DNA of 64,000 nucleotides from SOIL31 sp964636815 (GTDB lineage: Bacteria > Babelota > Babeliae > Babelales > Vermiphilaceae). Below the pieces are notes generated by a model, which was not told the origin of the DNA, made no database searches, and saw only the letters and a program-made list of their open reading frames with translations. Below, piece after piece: positions 45,485 through 54,956 of the stretch (the stretch's first letter is position 1; each line of letters starts with the position of its first letter). The position numbers were made by a program, and so were the translations under genes. The stretch covers positions 92,117 through 156,116 of the forward strand of contig CAZWTF010000003.1 in assembly GCA_964636815.1 (NCBI GenBank), in the 5' to 3' direction.

Positions 45485-45517
45485 CCCCATCTTCAGTGTC
45501 TTACGATGGGGACCCCC
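45485..45517. repeat. Family-A palindromic repeat, hairpin subtype
   Basis: CCCCATC (45485-45491) pairs with GATGGGG (45505-45511), followed by ACCCCC. It nearly matches the left half of the element at 62176-62234 (CCCCATCTTCAGT). Confidence 0.82.
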
Positions 45518-45612
45518 GACAGAAGATTAGAAAAAAGGATTAAATCGCTCGAAGAGAAGATATTCTTTGACAGATTTAGGATGAGCGCTGGAGAAGTAAG
45601 TTAGTTTGATGT

Positions 45613-46155
45613 TTAGCGAGTGGTATTAAGCGCTAGAGACAGTTTTTCTTGTTGGGCACACTGTTTGAATGGTTTTGGTAGATTTTGCTCTTCTAATGAA
45701 AAAGAACCTTTTTTTAAGATAGATTCGATATCGTCTGGTACGGTCAGTACTAGATAATAGGTGGTGGTTGGGGCAAGGCTTTCTTTTTCATCAAAATTAA
45801 GAACAAGGGTTTGTTTGCACTTATTCCAGACGCCATCGCAAACAAGGTTTTCTTCAATGGGTAAAAAGAGGTCTTTATCAAAGTTTTTTCTATATAAAGA
45901 TCCTATTAAATTATCAAGATTTTCACCATTCCAATGGAGATTGATTGTTTCTATAAAAACAGGGTCTTTGGATCTTTTTTTAAACGTAATGCTTCCTGCA
46001 AGAATCCATCTTCCGCCAAATTCAGCAACTTTTTTACAGTCTTCTTCTAAACAGCGCCATTTTGGTTTTAAAGAAATGTTAAACGTTTCTGCTCTGCAGG
46101 GTAATGCAATCAATACACTCAGCACAATTGATAGCATGTATTGTTCAGGTTTCAT
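45613..46155 (-). CDS. Exported orphan protein, 180 residues
   Basis: A signal peptide (about 1-22, ending PCRA) is followed by a beta-rich domain with four Cys that could form two disulfides (CLEEDC and CDGVWNKC). The sequence has an immunoglobulin-like feel (SITFKKRSKDPVFIETINLH) but no family is recognised. It is on the minus strand, 63 bases from the next gene upstream. Confidence 0.6.
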   Translation of the reverse strand: MKPEQYMLSIVLSVLIALPCRAETFNISLKPKWRCLEEDCKKVAEFGGRWILAGSITFKKRSKDPVFIETINLHWNGENLDNLIGSLYRKNFDKDLFLPIEENLVCDGVWNKCKQTLVLNFDEKESLAPTTTYYLVLTVPDDIESILKKGSFSLEEQNLPKPFKQCAQQEKLSLALNTTR

Positions 46156-46218
46156 ACTCTCTCCATGATAGTTTTTGTTTCACCTTATCATAGGTATGGC
46201 ATATTAGTGAACTCTTTT

Positions 46219-47229
46219 TTATTGTCGATACAATTTTAAACGCCCATCTTCTGAGGCGCCGACCATGATGATGTAATTAATCGCAAATGGATCATGTGGC
46301 AGATATTCTGGAACTGGTGGAAATGATGTGCTGGCGTCCTTAAAAATAAAGAGTGTAAAGTAATCCAGATCTCTGTTGCCTGATGTTTTTGAAACGCGGC
46401 AGTCTTTCAGGGATCCATCTTTATTAAGTGCAAGAAGCACTTGCACGGAATCATCATTGTTGGCTGATCTTGGAAAACGATCATTATGAATATTGAATGA
46501 ATTTTGCAGGCACCAACTTAATTTTTGTAGGTAGCGTTCGTATTTAATCTGTTCGTCAGTTGGACGACCACTTTTTTTGCCCAGCATATGAACAGCATGA
46601 TTGCCTTCGTGTTTTACGTGATTTAGAAAACCCTGAGAAAGTTGAGCGAGTGTTAATGGTGGCTTAGGAGCAGATAATGGCTTTGGGGTTTGGGAAACTG
46701 TTCTTGGGTGAGAAGGTCTTGGGCGCGCAGGAGCTTGTTTTGTTGGTTGAATAGGTTTGGGTTGAGAATCTTGTGTTGTAAAAGATGTTTGCTGAGGGAC
46801 TGGCGTAGTTGGAGTGCTTTCTTTTTGGGTGATAGTTTCTTGTTGTTTTTCTTCTTCTAAGTTTTCTTCTGGTTTGTTTTCAATAACCTCTTGCTTGTCA
46901 TCCGTAGCCTTGCTGTGCCCTCCGGAGCTTTCAGCGAAGGATGGGGCGAAGGATGATTGGATTTCATTTTGTTCGGGTTCAAATTCGTCTTGGAAAAATA
47001 CTGGTGTGCCAAAGTTTCCGGCCCGTGCTTTTGCTTCTACCCATTCATTGTGCTGTTGTTGTTTGTCTATTTTTTTTTGAAGTTCAGGCAGGGCTTGTTC
47101 TTCAGGGTGTAATCTTATTTTTTCATCATTGCTGTGCAGCGTAACATACAAAAGACCACTAAAATGAAACAGTAATGATAAAAGGAACGCAAGAAAGATA
47201 ATTTTTTTGGTATTATGAGATGACTTCAA
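46219..47229 (-). CDS. TonB-like energy-transducer protein with an in-frame repeat
   Basis: 336 residues: a cytoplasmic tip, one membrane helix (about 10-30), a long Pro/Gln/Glu/Lys-rich periplasmic linker (about 90-200) and a C-terminal domain with the TonB/TolA-type pattern VQVLLALNKDGSLKDCRVSK followed by a conserved Pro-rich end. Proteins of this design pass energy from an inner-membrane motor across the periplasm. Residues about 92-110 are encoded by a palindromic repeat. TolA is an alternative identity; no exbB/exbD is in the window. Confidence 0.72.
   Translation of the reverse strand: MKSSHNTKKIIFLAFLLSLLFHFSGLLYVTLHSNDEKIRLHPEEQALPELQKKIDKQQQHNEWVEAKARAGNFGTPVFFQDEFEPEQNEIQSSFAPSFAESSGGHSKATDDKQEVIENKPEENLEEEKQQETITQKESTPTTPVPQQTSFTTQDSQPKPIQPTKQAPARPRPSHPRTVSQTPKPLSAPKPPLTLAQLSQGFLNHVKHEGNHAVHMLGKKSGRPTDEQIKYERYLQKLSWCLQNSFNIHNDRFPRSANNDDSVQVLLALNKDGSLKDCRVSKTSGNRDLDYFTLFIFKDASTSFPPVPEYLPHDPFAINYIIMVGASEDGRLKLYRQ
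46899..46955. repeat. Family-C palindromic repeat inside the TonB-like gene
   Basis: The element begins TCATCCGTAGCCTTGCTGTG and ends GCGAAGGATGA, with CTCCGGAG near its centre. Its pieces TCCGTAGCCTTGC and TTCAGCGAAGGAT resemble GCAAAGCCTACGGA in the family-B element at 17170. It is in frame and codes for Ser/Ala/Gly-rich linker. Confidence 0.7.
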
Positions 47230-47286
47230 TGAATTCCTTTTTTTGATTCCATTTTACGTCATTTAGCTACAAAAATAAAATAAGTT

Positions 47287-48252
47287 CTATGTTTTTATCA
47301 GGAACGTGTTTTTTTGTTTTTTTACGATAGACCATTTTTGATGAGCGGCGTGAGTGCCGCCATTTTTATTTTGTAAAAAGCGAATGATTTCATCAAGAAA
47401 AGCCTGTGTTGTTGGGAAGGGTACGTTTTCGGTTATTAACCAATGCATAAGAATGCGGTGGCGTAATATTTCATCAAGCGCGAGTAATTGTGGAATGTTG
47501 ATGTATCGTTGATTGTTTTGAATCTCTGAAATGCTGTCGAATGTTGTGTGCGTAAGTTGTTCTAAAAACTGTTCTGTTGATTGTAGGCGATTAAGCGTAG
47601 AGATAAAATTACTTTCAAATCTATCATCGCACCTACGCAGTGCTGGTAATACATTCATGCGGATGCGATTGCGTAAATAATCGGATGAATCATTAGTTGC
47701 ATCTGTTGCATATGGAATATTGTTTTCATGCAGCCATGCAAGAATATCTGATTTATTTGTTTCAAGTAAGGGTCTGATATATAAACCGTGTTGTGGTTTA
47801 ATAGCAGTTAAGCCTGTTAGGCTTGAGCCGCGAATTAAGCGAATAAAAAATGTTTCTTCTTGATCTTGTGCGTGATGTGCAAGAGCAATAGTATCTGCAT
47901 TGTGTTCTTGTAACACTTTTTCAAAAAAATGACGGCGCATTTTTCTGCCGTATTCTTCTTGTGACCCATTGTATGTGATTGATGCAGAAAGTTCTGATCT
48001 TTTTGCAGTAACAAAAGGAATGTTGAGTTTGTGTGCAAGAGCGTCACAATCTTTTTGTTCTTGATCAGCTTCTGGGCGCCATTCATGATTCAGGTGCGCG
48101 GCAATGAGCATGAGATTATATTCTTGTTGTAGTGATGCAAGAAAATATAACAAAAAAACAGAGTCGGGCCCACCGGAGAGCCCAACTATAATTGTTTGGC
48201 CTGATGTAATCAAGCCGTTTTTTACGATGAAGTTTTTAATTTGTTCGAACAT
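47287..48252 (-). CDS. tilS: tRNA(Ile)-lysidine synthetase
   Basis: 321 residues. The N-type ATP pyrophosphatase motif is VGLSGGPDSVFLLYF near residues 23-38. The enzyme puts lysidine on C34 of tRNA-Ile(CAU), so that it reads AUA rather than AUG. The chain is the short form with only a small region after the catalytic domain. ATG 48252 lies 12 bases after the gyrB stop; an upstream TTG is possible. Confidence 0.93.
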   Translation of the reverse strand: MFEQIKNFIVKNGLITSGQTIIVGLSGGPDSVFLLYFLASLQQEYNLMLIAAHLNHEWRPEADQEQKDCDALAHKLNIPFVTAKRSELSASITYNGSQEEYGRKMRRHFFEKVLQEHNADTIALAHHAQDQEETFFIRLIRGSSLTGLTAIKPQHGLYIRPLLETNKSDILAWLHENNIPYATDATNDSSDYLRNRIRMNVLPALRRCDDRFESNFISTLNRLQSTEQFLEQLTHTTFDSISEIQNNQRYINIPQLLALDEILRHRILMHWLITENVPFPTTQAFLDEIIRFLQNKNGGTHAAHQKWSIVKKQKNTFLIKT

Positions 48253-48264
48253 GATCAATGTATG

Positions 48265-50706
48265 TTACACATCCAAGTTTTTGGCAAACTTACCAAAATC
48301 TTCGATATATTCTTTTCTACCTTGTACATCTTCACCCATAAGGGTAGAGAACCATTTATCTGCTTCCAAAGAATCTTCAATGGTAACTTTAAGCAATGAA
48401 CGTGTTTTGCTATCCATTGCAGTTTCCCAAAGTTGTTCAGGGTTCATTTCACCAAGGCCTTTATAGCGCTGGATGTTCATGAACGGTTTGCTGATTGCTT
48501 TGATTGCATCAAGGAACTTTGTTGCACCTATTCCATCAATTGCACGTTCTTTACCAATGATTGATAATATCCAATGGTTGTCTTGTACAAGAGTAAGTTT
48601 GTTAAGAATAAGAACAGCTTTTTTAACTTCTGAAGCAGCAAAAAAGTTAACAGGAATATCCCAATGTTTGCTCATCATTCTAAATAAAATGCGAGAGAAA
48701 AGAGCTTTGTTTTCTGCTGTTTCTATTTCTTTGCTTTCTTCTTCAGATACTATTTTTGCAACTTCATCAGGTGTTTCAAAATTGACGTTATAACCAGGGA
48801 AGAAGTCTTTAAGGTTGCTTAATAGTTGCTGAATGCCATTTTCTTTTTCCCATGGATGTTTATGCAGTGCTGCAATAAGCGCATTACATTGATCAAAGGA
48901 AATGTTGAAGTCAGTACTTAATGCACTAACTTTAGTTTCATATTCTTGAATGTCTGCAAAAACGGTAGATAATGTTTCAGCATCAACTTCTTTATTATTT
49001 ATCGTTAATACCGTTTGTTCTTTTGCCCAATCAAAAAGGAATTGCATGAATGCAGTATCATCTTTAAGATATTGTTCTTTTTTGCCAATTTTAGCTTTGT
49101 ACAGTGGCGGTTGTGCAATATACAGGTACCCATTATCAATGAGTGGACGCATATATCTAAAGAAGAATGTTAAGAGCAATGTTCTAATGTGCGAACCATC
49201 AACGTCAGCATCCGTCATCAGAATAATTTTGTGATAGCGTGTTTTGTTAACATCAAAATCTTGTCCTACGCCATTGCCAATTGCAGAAATAAGAGCTTTG
49301 ATTTCTTCATTAGAAAGTATTTTATCAAGACGTGCTTTTTCAACGTTTAAGATCTTACCTTTGAGTGGTAAAATTGCTTGGTTGCTACGGTCACGACCTT
49401 GTTTAGCTGAACCGCCTGCAGAATCACCCTCAACGATGAATATTTCTGTTAGAGCTGGATCTTCTAGAGTACAATCAGCGAGCTTGCCAGGTAAAATCAT
49501 GCCTTCAAGGACAGTTTTTCTACGAGTTAAATCGCGAGCTTTACGTGCAGCTTCACGAGCACTGCGTGCGATTTCTGCTTTTTGTACAACTTTTTTAGCG
49601 ATAGTTGGGTTTTCTTCAAAGAAAATATCAAGGTACGCAAATACGCATGAATCAACAATACCTTTTACTTCGCTGTTGCCTAATTTTGTTTTTGTTTGGC
49701 CTTCAAATTGTGGTTCTGGCACTTTAATGCTTAAAACACATACAAGGCCTTCACGCACGTCTTCACTAGAAAAAGAAGCATCAGCGCCTTTTAGAACGCC
49801 GAATTCCTGTGCTTTTTTATTACATATCTTGGTTAATGCACCTTTAAGACCAGAAACATGTGTTCCGCCTTCAACGGTGTTAATGTTGTTAACAAATGAG
49901 AAAAGTTGTTCGCCATAACCATCGTTATATTGCATTGCGACTTCAATAACATATTTCCCATCGTTTTTTTCCAAATGAATGACTTCAGGGAAGATAGAAG
50001 TTTTATTTTTGTTGATATGTTCAACAAATGAAACAATACCGCCAGAAAAATGAAATTCATGATATTTGCCCGTGCGTTCATCTGTGATAAAAATACGCAC
50101 ATTTTTATTTAAGAAAGCAAGTTCACGTAGGCGAGATGATAATGTTTCAAAACTTAAGTCAGTAGTTTCAGTAAAAATTTCAGCATCAGGTTTAAAATGA
50201 ACTAATGTTCCGCGCTTTTCAGTTGTACCAATAACTTTGAGAGATTCTACTGGTTTGCCACGTCGGAATTCTTGAAAATAAATGTTACCATTTTGAAAAA
50301 CAGTAACACGTGTCCATTCTGATAAAGCGTTAACAACAGAGATACCAACACCATGTAATCCGCCAGAAAATTGATACGTGTCTTTATCAAATTTTCCACC
50401 GGCATGTAATTTGGTGAGTACAACTTCAACAGCAGATACTTTTTCAGTAGGATGAATGTCTGTAGGAATACCACGACCGTTATCTTCTACTGAGCAAGAT
50501 CCGTCTTCATGAAGAGTTACTTTGACGCTGTCGCAATAACCTGCAAGAGCTTCATCGATAGAGTTATCAACAACTTCATATACTAAGTGATGTAATCCCT
50601 GAGGGCCTGTTGAGCCAATGTACATAGCAGGTCTTTTTCTGACCGCTTCAAGACCTTCCATTACACGAATGGACTGGGCTGCATATTCTTTTACTGGTTT
50701 TGTCAT
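48265..50706 (-). CDS. gyrB: DNA gyrase subunit B
   Basis: 813 residues. The GHKL ATPase start is RPAMYIGSTGPQGLHHLVYE with Mg-binding NSIDEA; the TOPRIM motifs are EGDSAGGSAKQGRDR and the DADVDGSHIRTLLL acidic pair; the end has QRYKGLGEMNPEQLWETAMD. It carries the roughly 170-residue insertion in the TOPRIM region that is typical of Gram-negative GyrB. ATG 50706 is preferred over TTG 50742. gyrA is not in the window. Confidence 0.97.
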   Translation of the reverse strand: MTKPVKEYAAQSIRVMEGLEAVRKRPAMYIGSTGPQGLHHLVYEVVDNSIDEALAGYCDSVKVTLHEDGSCSVEDNGRGIPTDIHPTEKVSAVEVVLTKLHAGGKFDKDTYQFSGGLHGVGISVVNALSEWTRVTVFQNGNIYFQEFRRGKPVESLKVIGTTEKRGTLVHFKPDAEIFTETTDLSFETLSSRLRELAFLNKNVRIFITDERTGKYHEFHFSGGIVSFVEHINKNKTSIFPEVIHLEKNDGKYVIEVAMQYNDGYGEQLFSFVNNINTVEGGTHVSGLKGALTKICNKKAQEFGVLKGADASFSSEDVREGLVCVLSIKVPEPQFEGQTKTKLGNSEVKGIVDSCVFAYLDIFFEENPTIAKKVVQKAEIARSAREAARKARDLTRRKTVLEGMILPGKLADCTLEDPALTEIFIVEGDSAGGSAKQGRDRSNQAILPLKGKILNVEKARLDKILSNEEIKALISAIGNGVGQDFDVNKTRYHKIILMTDADVDGSHIRTLLLTFFFRYMRPLIDNGYLYIAQPPLYKAKIGKKEQYLKDDTAFMQFLFDWAKEQTVLTINNKEVDAETLSTVFADIQEYETKVSALSTDFNISFDQCNALIAALHKHPWEKENGIQQLLSNLKDFFPGYNVNFETPDEVAKIVSEEESKEIETAENKALFSRILFRMMSKHWDIPVNFFAASEVKKAVLILNKLTLVQDNHWILSIIGKERAIDGIGATKFLDAIKAISKPFMNIQRYKGLGEMNPEQLWETAMDSKTRSLLKVTIEDSLEADKWFSTLMGEDVQGRKEYIEDFGKFAKNLDV

Positions 50707-50899
50707 AGCGTTAACCGACTCTTTCTTTTGGGTTATACTCAAAATGAATGAGAATTTTATAATCGAAGATATTTATTTTCATAGTTATATATTTATTATA
50801 CTTCAAAACATAAAAAAAATGAATTATTCTAACTGATCTGTTTTTTGTTTTTGTATCCATGTTTGAGATAGTTTTTTTAGAAAGAGAAGGTGAATTCTG

Positions 50900-51379
50900 A
50901 TGGAATCTATTTTTGGCAAAAGCAAAGATATTTTTTTTATGCAGGAAGCGCTTGCGCAGGCAAAGCTTGCATATGAAATTGATGAAGTTCCGATTGGAGC
51001 TATTGTAGTAAACTCAGAAGGTGATATTATAGCTCGAGCATATAATTCTGTTGAACGAGATTGTACGCAACGATCGCATGCAGAAAGTTTGGCAATAGAG
51101 TACGCAGCAAAGAGTTTGGGTGACTGGCGTTTAGATGGTTGTTGGCTGTATGTAACCCTTGAGCCATGCTCTATGTGTATGGGGTTAATTAAGCTTAGTC
51201 GGCTTGCAGGAGTTGTTTATGGGGCTTGTTCCCCTCTGTTTGGGTTTAGCCTTGACAATGAACAAGACCTTTGTTTATACAAAAAAGGTATTGTAGCAAT
51301 TGTTGAAGGTATTGGGGGTGGTGAAGCCGCAGAATTGCTAAAAAAGTTTTTTCATAAAAAAAGGAAAAAGAGTGGATGA
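50900..51379 (+). CDS. tadA: tRNA-specific adenosine deaminase
   Basis: 159 residues of a zinc deaminase that converts A34 to inosine in tRNA-Arg(ACG). The motif HAE is at H60-E62 and PCSMC supplies C90 and C93, completing the zinc site and the catalytic Glu. AGAAGG precedes the start. Its end overlaps the next gene by eight bases. Confidence 0.93.
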   Translation: MESIFGKSKDIFFMQEALAQAKLAYEIDEVPIGAIVVNSEGDIIARAYNSVERDCTQRSHAESLAIEYAAKSLGDWRLDGCWLYVTLEPCSMCMGLIKLSRLAGVVYGACSPLFGFSLDNEQDLCLYKKGIVAIVEGIGGGEAAELLKKFFHKKRKKSG

Positions 51380-51725
51380 TAAGCGCAATTTAAAGAAAAT
51401 TGAGGCAGACCTGCTGAAGCGTAAATTTGAGCTTGAGCAGAAGTTAACAGAAATGTCCAAGGAGCAGTTCTCTGACGGACAAGTGCAAGATCCAGGGGAT
51501 CAAGCGCTGACGGCAACCATGGAATCTTTGCGTATGTCTTTGCAGGATGCAGAGGTTGAAGAGTATCGCGGTATAACGCGGGCTTTGGAGCGAATAAAAG
51601 AGGGTGAATACGGTATTTGTACTGATTGTAGCAACCCTATCGCTGAGAAGCGTTTGAACTCATTTCCGGGAACGATGCGTTGTTTGGCGTGTCAAGAAAA
51701 GTTTGAAGAAAAGTCTAGTTTTTGA
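51372..51725 (+). CDS. DksA/TraR-family zinc-finger protein
   Basis: 117 residues: an N-terminal coiled coil and a C4 zinc finger (CTDCSNPI ... CLACQ). The family DPGDQA motif at the coiled-coil tip appears as DPGDQAL. DksA-type proteins bind the RNA polymerase secondary channel and adjust rRNA and amino-acid promoters with ppGpp. GTG 51372 is the start, inside the end of tadA. Confidence 0.88.
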   Translation: MDDKRNLKKIEADLLKRKFELEQKLTEMSKEQFSDGQVQDPGDQALTATMESLRMSLQDAEVEEYRGITRALERIKEGEYGICTDCSNPIAEKRLNSFPGTMRCLACQEKFEEKSSF

Positions 51726-51734
51726 GGCGTGTGA

Positions 51735-51763
51735 TTGACAATTAAGCTATATGATTTTATACT
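51735..51763 (+). promoter_or_regulatory. Promoter of rpsI
   Basis: TTGACA (51735-51740), an exact 17-base spacer and TATACT (51758-51763). It lies just after the DksA-like stop and gives a leader of about 57 bases. Confidence 0.8.
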
Positions 51764-51826
51764 AATTAGCAAAATCGTTGTATTTAGAAAAATTTTTCTC
51801 TTATTACTAGAAGGTTATAGTTCACT

Positions 51827-52243
51827 ATGGCAAAAGAAATGACAAAGTCTGCTAATTCTCCAATGGCTCATGGCGTTGGTCGTCGTAAAACTGCAGTAGC
51901 TCGAGTATGGTTACGCCGTGGAGATGGTCAAATCTCTGTTAATGGGCAATCATACATCAATTATTTTGATACTAAAGTAGCGGCTGATGTTGCGGCAACT
52001 CCATTCAGAGTATGTCCAGTTGGCGCGAATTTTGATGTTGAAGCAAACGTATTTGGCGGCGGTAAAGTTGCTCAAGCTGATGCGGTAAAATTGGGAATTG
52101 CACGCGCCTTTGTTGAATTTGATGCTAATGCAAAACCTGTTTTAAAAAAGCATGGTCTTATGACTGTTGATTCTCGTAGAAAAGAACGTAAAAAATACGG
52201 TCAAAAAGCTGCTCGTCGTAAATTCCAATTCGTAAAACGTTAA
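51827..52243 (+). CDS. rpsI: 30S ribosomal protein S9
   Basis: 138 residues. GVGRRKTAVARVWLRRGDG at the start and DSRRKERKKYGQKAARRKFQ with the terminal KR at the end are diagnostic; the tail reaches the ribosomal P site. In most bacteria rplM (L13) lies just upstream; here the upstream gene is DksA-like and S9 has its own promoter. Confidence 0.97.
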   Translation: MAKEMTKSANSPMAHGVGRRKTAVARVWLRRGDGQISVNGQSYINYFDTKVAADVAATPFRVCPVGANFDVEANVFGGGKVAQADAVKLGIARAFVEFDANAKPVLKKHGLMTVDSRRKERKKYGQKAARRKFQFVKR

Positions 52244-52249
52244 TTTTAA

Positions 52250-52284
52250 CCCCAGCTTACGCAAAAGCTTCAGCCGGGGACCCC
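52250..52284. repeat. Family-A palindromic repeat after rpsI
   Basis: CCCCAGCTTACGCAAAAGCT followed by TCAGCCGGGGACCCC. CCCC/GGGG arms (52250-52253 and 52276-52279) flank an inner AGCTT/AAGCT pairing. It lies six bases after the S9 stop but has no T run, so it is a repeat rather than a standard terminator. Confidence 0.75.
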
Positions 52285-52356
52285 TATAAAGAAATATTTT
52301 GTAGGTTGTAATTAGTTTTATCTTCTGGCCAGTTCAGTCAAAACAAGGGAGTGTCT

Positions 52357-54204
52357 ATGTGTACTGTAGTGGGGTATATTGGAAAATCTCTTTGTAGATC
52401 CTATATTTTTGAAGGACTGGCCAGATTAGAATACCGCGGATATGATTCTGCGGGTTTTGCTTGTATTGAACCCACTAGTCAAAAAGTTCTCTGTACAAAA
52501 GCTTCCGGTCAACTTTCCCAATTAGCAGAACGTCTGCAACAAAATCCCATAGATGGTTATTTAGGCATTGGTCACACTCGTTGGTCAACGCATGGCGATT
52601 TTTCTGAGCGTAACGCTCACCCTCATTTTGATTGTTCAAAATCTATCTCTGTTGTTCATAATGGTATTATCGAAAATTATGATGAACTGAAAAAGCAGCT
52701 ACTCAAGTCTGGGCATATTTTTGAATCTGATACAGATACAGAAGTTGTCAGTCATCTTTTTGAATCCTTCTTAGCTGAAAAACCGTTTAATTCTCACACT
52801 GTTTCTGAACTTGTGCAAATGCTTGATGGAATGTATGCATGTATTATTATGATGCAACAGTTTCCTGACACATTGGTTGCTATTCGCAGAAAATCACCGC
52901 TTTGTGTTGGTATTGGTGATGGTGAAATGTTTATTGCGTCTGACGTGATTGCATTTGCAGGCAAAACAGATAAAGTCTTTTTCTTGCCTGATGAAAGCTT
53001 TGTGTTTGTTGATAAGCATGGCATTAAGGCGTACAGTTTTTCAGATCAAGAGATTCCTGTTGTGGTAGAAAAGACGAATGTCTCTTTTGAGAATATTGAT
53101 AAAGGTGGTCATGATCACTTTATGCTCAAAGAGATTTATGAGCAAAAGAATGCAATTGGAAAAACGGTTGCATCATTGCGATCTTTGGGTGCAGCTTTAT
53201 GGGATCAGCTTGGCGTGACTGCTGATAAAATAGAAAATATTAAAGAAATATCATTTTTGGCATGCGGAACATCGTGGCATGCGGCGCGTATAGCGCAATT
53301 TTTTTTTGAATCGATCAGTAATGTTCCTGTTTCTGTTCATCTTGCATCTGAATTTAGGCACCAGGTATTTTTCCCTGCAAAAGATACATTGTATATTGTG
53401 ATTTCTCAATCAGGTGAAACGGCAGATGTTCTTGAGGCATTACGTCTTATTAATCAATATAATTTGTCTACTGTTGCGTTGACTAACGTTGCAACAAGCA
53501 CTGTTGTGCGAGAAGCAAAAGGGTTCTTGCAAACACATGCAGGGCCGGAGATTGCAGTTGCGTCTACCAAAGCATTTTCTACGCAACTTGCAGCATTGTA
53601 CTGGTTAGCTCATCGCATTGCGCTAGAAAAAAAATTGATTGATACTGCAGCATTATCACAAGCGGAAGAAGATCTATTGCGTGCAGCCGATTTGATGGAA
53701 AAAAATTTAGAAAATTATAAAGATATTATTGATACACAATATGCTCCTATGTATGCAAAGCATGATAAGGCGATGTTTTTAGGCAGACATATGAGTTATC
53801 CATTTGCGATGGAAAGCGCACTTAAAATTAAAGAAGTGGCATATGTGTTTGCGGTAAGTTACCCTGCGGGTGAACTGAAACATGGTTCACTTGCGCTTGT
53901 TGATGAATCGGTTCCTGTCTATGTTTTTTCTTATTCAGATCAAGCTATTTATCAAAAATTTGTTTCTAACGTGCATGAAGTCAAATCACGTGGTGGACAT
54001 GTTATTGCATTTGCGTATGAAGGTCAGCATGAGTTGTGTGAATTAGCGGAAACTGCATTTGTTATTTCTGGCAAATTTCCGCCATTGCTTGGAGCACTTG
54101 TAACGCTTGGAGTGATGCAATATTTTGTATACGCTGTTGCGCGTCAACGTGGATGTCCAATTGATAAACCGCGTAATTTAGCAAAATCAGTAACTGTTGA
54201 GTAA
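52357..54204 (+). CDS. glmS: Glutamine-fructose-6-phosphate aminotransferase
   Basis: 615 residues. It makes glucosamine-6-phosphate for peptidoglycan and lipopolysaccharide. The mature N-terminal Cys nucleophile is residue 2 of MCTVVGYIG, which fixes the start at ATG 52357 (AAGGGAG upstream) rather than GTG 52351. Glutaminase motifs GIGHTRWSTHG and HNGIIENYDELK follow, then two SIS sugar domains (SQSGETADVLEAL) and the family ending AKSVTVE. Confidence 0.97.
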   Translation: MCTVVGYIGKSLCRSYIFEGLARLEYRGYDSAGFACIEPTSQKVLCTKASGQLSQLAERLQQNPIDGYLGIGHTRWSTHGDFSERNAHPHFDCSKSISVVHNGIIENYDELKKQLLKSGHIFESDTDTEVVSHLFESFLAEKPFNSHTVSELVQMLDGMYACIIMMQQFPDTLVAIRRKSPLCVGIGDGEMFIASDVIAFAGKTDKVFFLPDESFVFVDKHGIKAYSFSDQEIPVVVEKTNVSFENIDKGGHDHFMLKEIYEQKNAIGKTVASLRSLGAALWDQLGVTADKIENIKEISFLACGTSWHAARIAQFFFESISNVPVSVHLASEFRHQVFFPAKDTLYIVISQSGETADVLEALRLINQYNLSTVALTNVATSTVVREAKGFLQTHAGPEIAVASTKAFSTQLAALYWLAHRIALEKKLIDTAALSQAEEDLLRAADLMEKNLENYKDIIDTQYAPMYAKHDKAMFLGRHMSYPFAMESALKIKEVAYVFAVSYPAGELKHGSLALVDESVPVYVFSYSDQAIYQKFVSNVHEVKSRGGHVIAFAYEGQHELCELAETAFVISGKFPPLLGALVTLGVMQYFVYAVARQRGCPIDKPRNLAKSVTVE

Positions 54205-54546
54205 TTATTCTTGATTGATTTTAGACTGAGTAGCATCGTTTTTGCTTTGTTCAGAAAGTTTTAATATTAATAAATTATATTTTTCTTCATTCTGCTTAAC
54301 AGTTTTTTCGAGTTGTTTAACTTGATTTTCTAATCTGATGAATTTACCGGAGTCTTCATAAATACTCCATGTATTTATAAATGACATAGCCCAAGCGCCA
54401 GCACCAAGAGGATCCAGGTAAGCAGGTTTGCTTGTGTGGAAATTTCTTGTTTTTTTAATCTGTTTTACTGAAGATGCTTTAGAGAACATGCCAAATGAGT
54501 TCCCGACGCATGCAAGAGAAAATAAGAGTACGACTGATTTTTTCAT
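54205..54546 (-). CDS. Small exported orphan with C-terminal coiled coil
   Basis: 113 residues with a signal peptide ending NSFG, followed by MFSKASS. A coiled coil (FIRLENQVKQLEKTVKQNEE) forms the second half. Its start overlaps the stop of the upstream minus-strand gene (ATGA), and its own stop abuts the glmS stop. No family is recognised. Confidence 0.55.
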   Translation of the reverse strand: MKKSVVLLFSLACVGNSFGMFSKASSVKQIKKTRNFHTSKPAYLDPLGAGAWAMSFINTWSIYEDSGKFIRLENQVKQLEKTVKQNEEKYNLLILKLSEQSKNDATQSKINQE

Positions 54547-54956
54547 AGAATATCCTTTGTGTTTTTATCTTTCGTTTTTGGTACTGTAGTTTGACCTGTC
54601 ATTGGAATGTGAAGCGTTTTATCTGTTAATTGCGCATTCGTTGATTTATATAAATTGTTCAATGCCGTTTGAGTGTTTTTGGCGTGTTGATTGATAGTGA
54701 CATTAGTTGTGTATTTTTTATCATCTTCATATTCAAAATGTATCTTGTTTTGCATGATGAGGGTGTGCAATAAGATATTATTTTGTTCTAATAGTTTTTC
54801 TAGTGAATTACTGTTATTTGATTTTGTATTGATGGTATTGCTGGATTTTGATGTATTACTTGAGTTGTTATTATTATTTTCCACATCCATTTCCATGCTT
54901 TTAATAGATGTAAATATAAAAATGGTAATACATAAGAGTGTTGTTGTTTTTTTCAT
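54543..54956 (-). CDS. Small exported Asn/Ser-rich orphan protein
   Basis: 137 residues. The signal peptide ends TSIKS and is followed by MEMDVENN; then come runs of Asn and Ser (about residues 28-55) and a helical part. ATG 54956 has AAAAGGTC upstream; a longer frame to 55016 is not supported. It is translationally coupled to the 54205 gene. Function unknown. Confidence 0.55.
   Translation of the reverse strand: MKKTTTLLCITIFIFTSIKSMEMDVENNNNNSSNTSKSSNTINTKSNNSNSLEKLLEQNNILLHTLIMQNKIHFEYEDDKKYTTNVTINQHAKNTQTALNNLYKSTNAQLTDKTLHIPMTGQTTVPKTKDKNTKDIL

Noticed and set aside
48950..49918. Long plus-strand frames inside gyrB
   Set aside because: They are antisense shadows of conserved gyrB; no ribosome-binding sites or protein-like sequence.
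52250..52284. The hairpin after rpsI considered as a terminator
   Set aside because: It lacks a T run and belongs to the dispersed repeat family, though it might still affect transcript ends.
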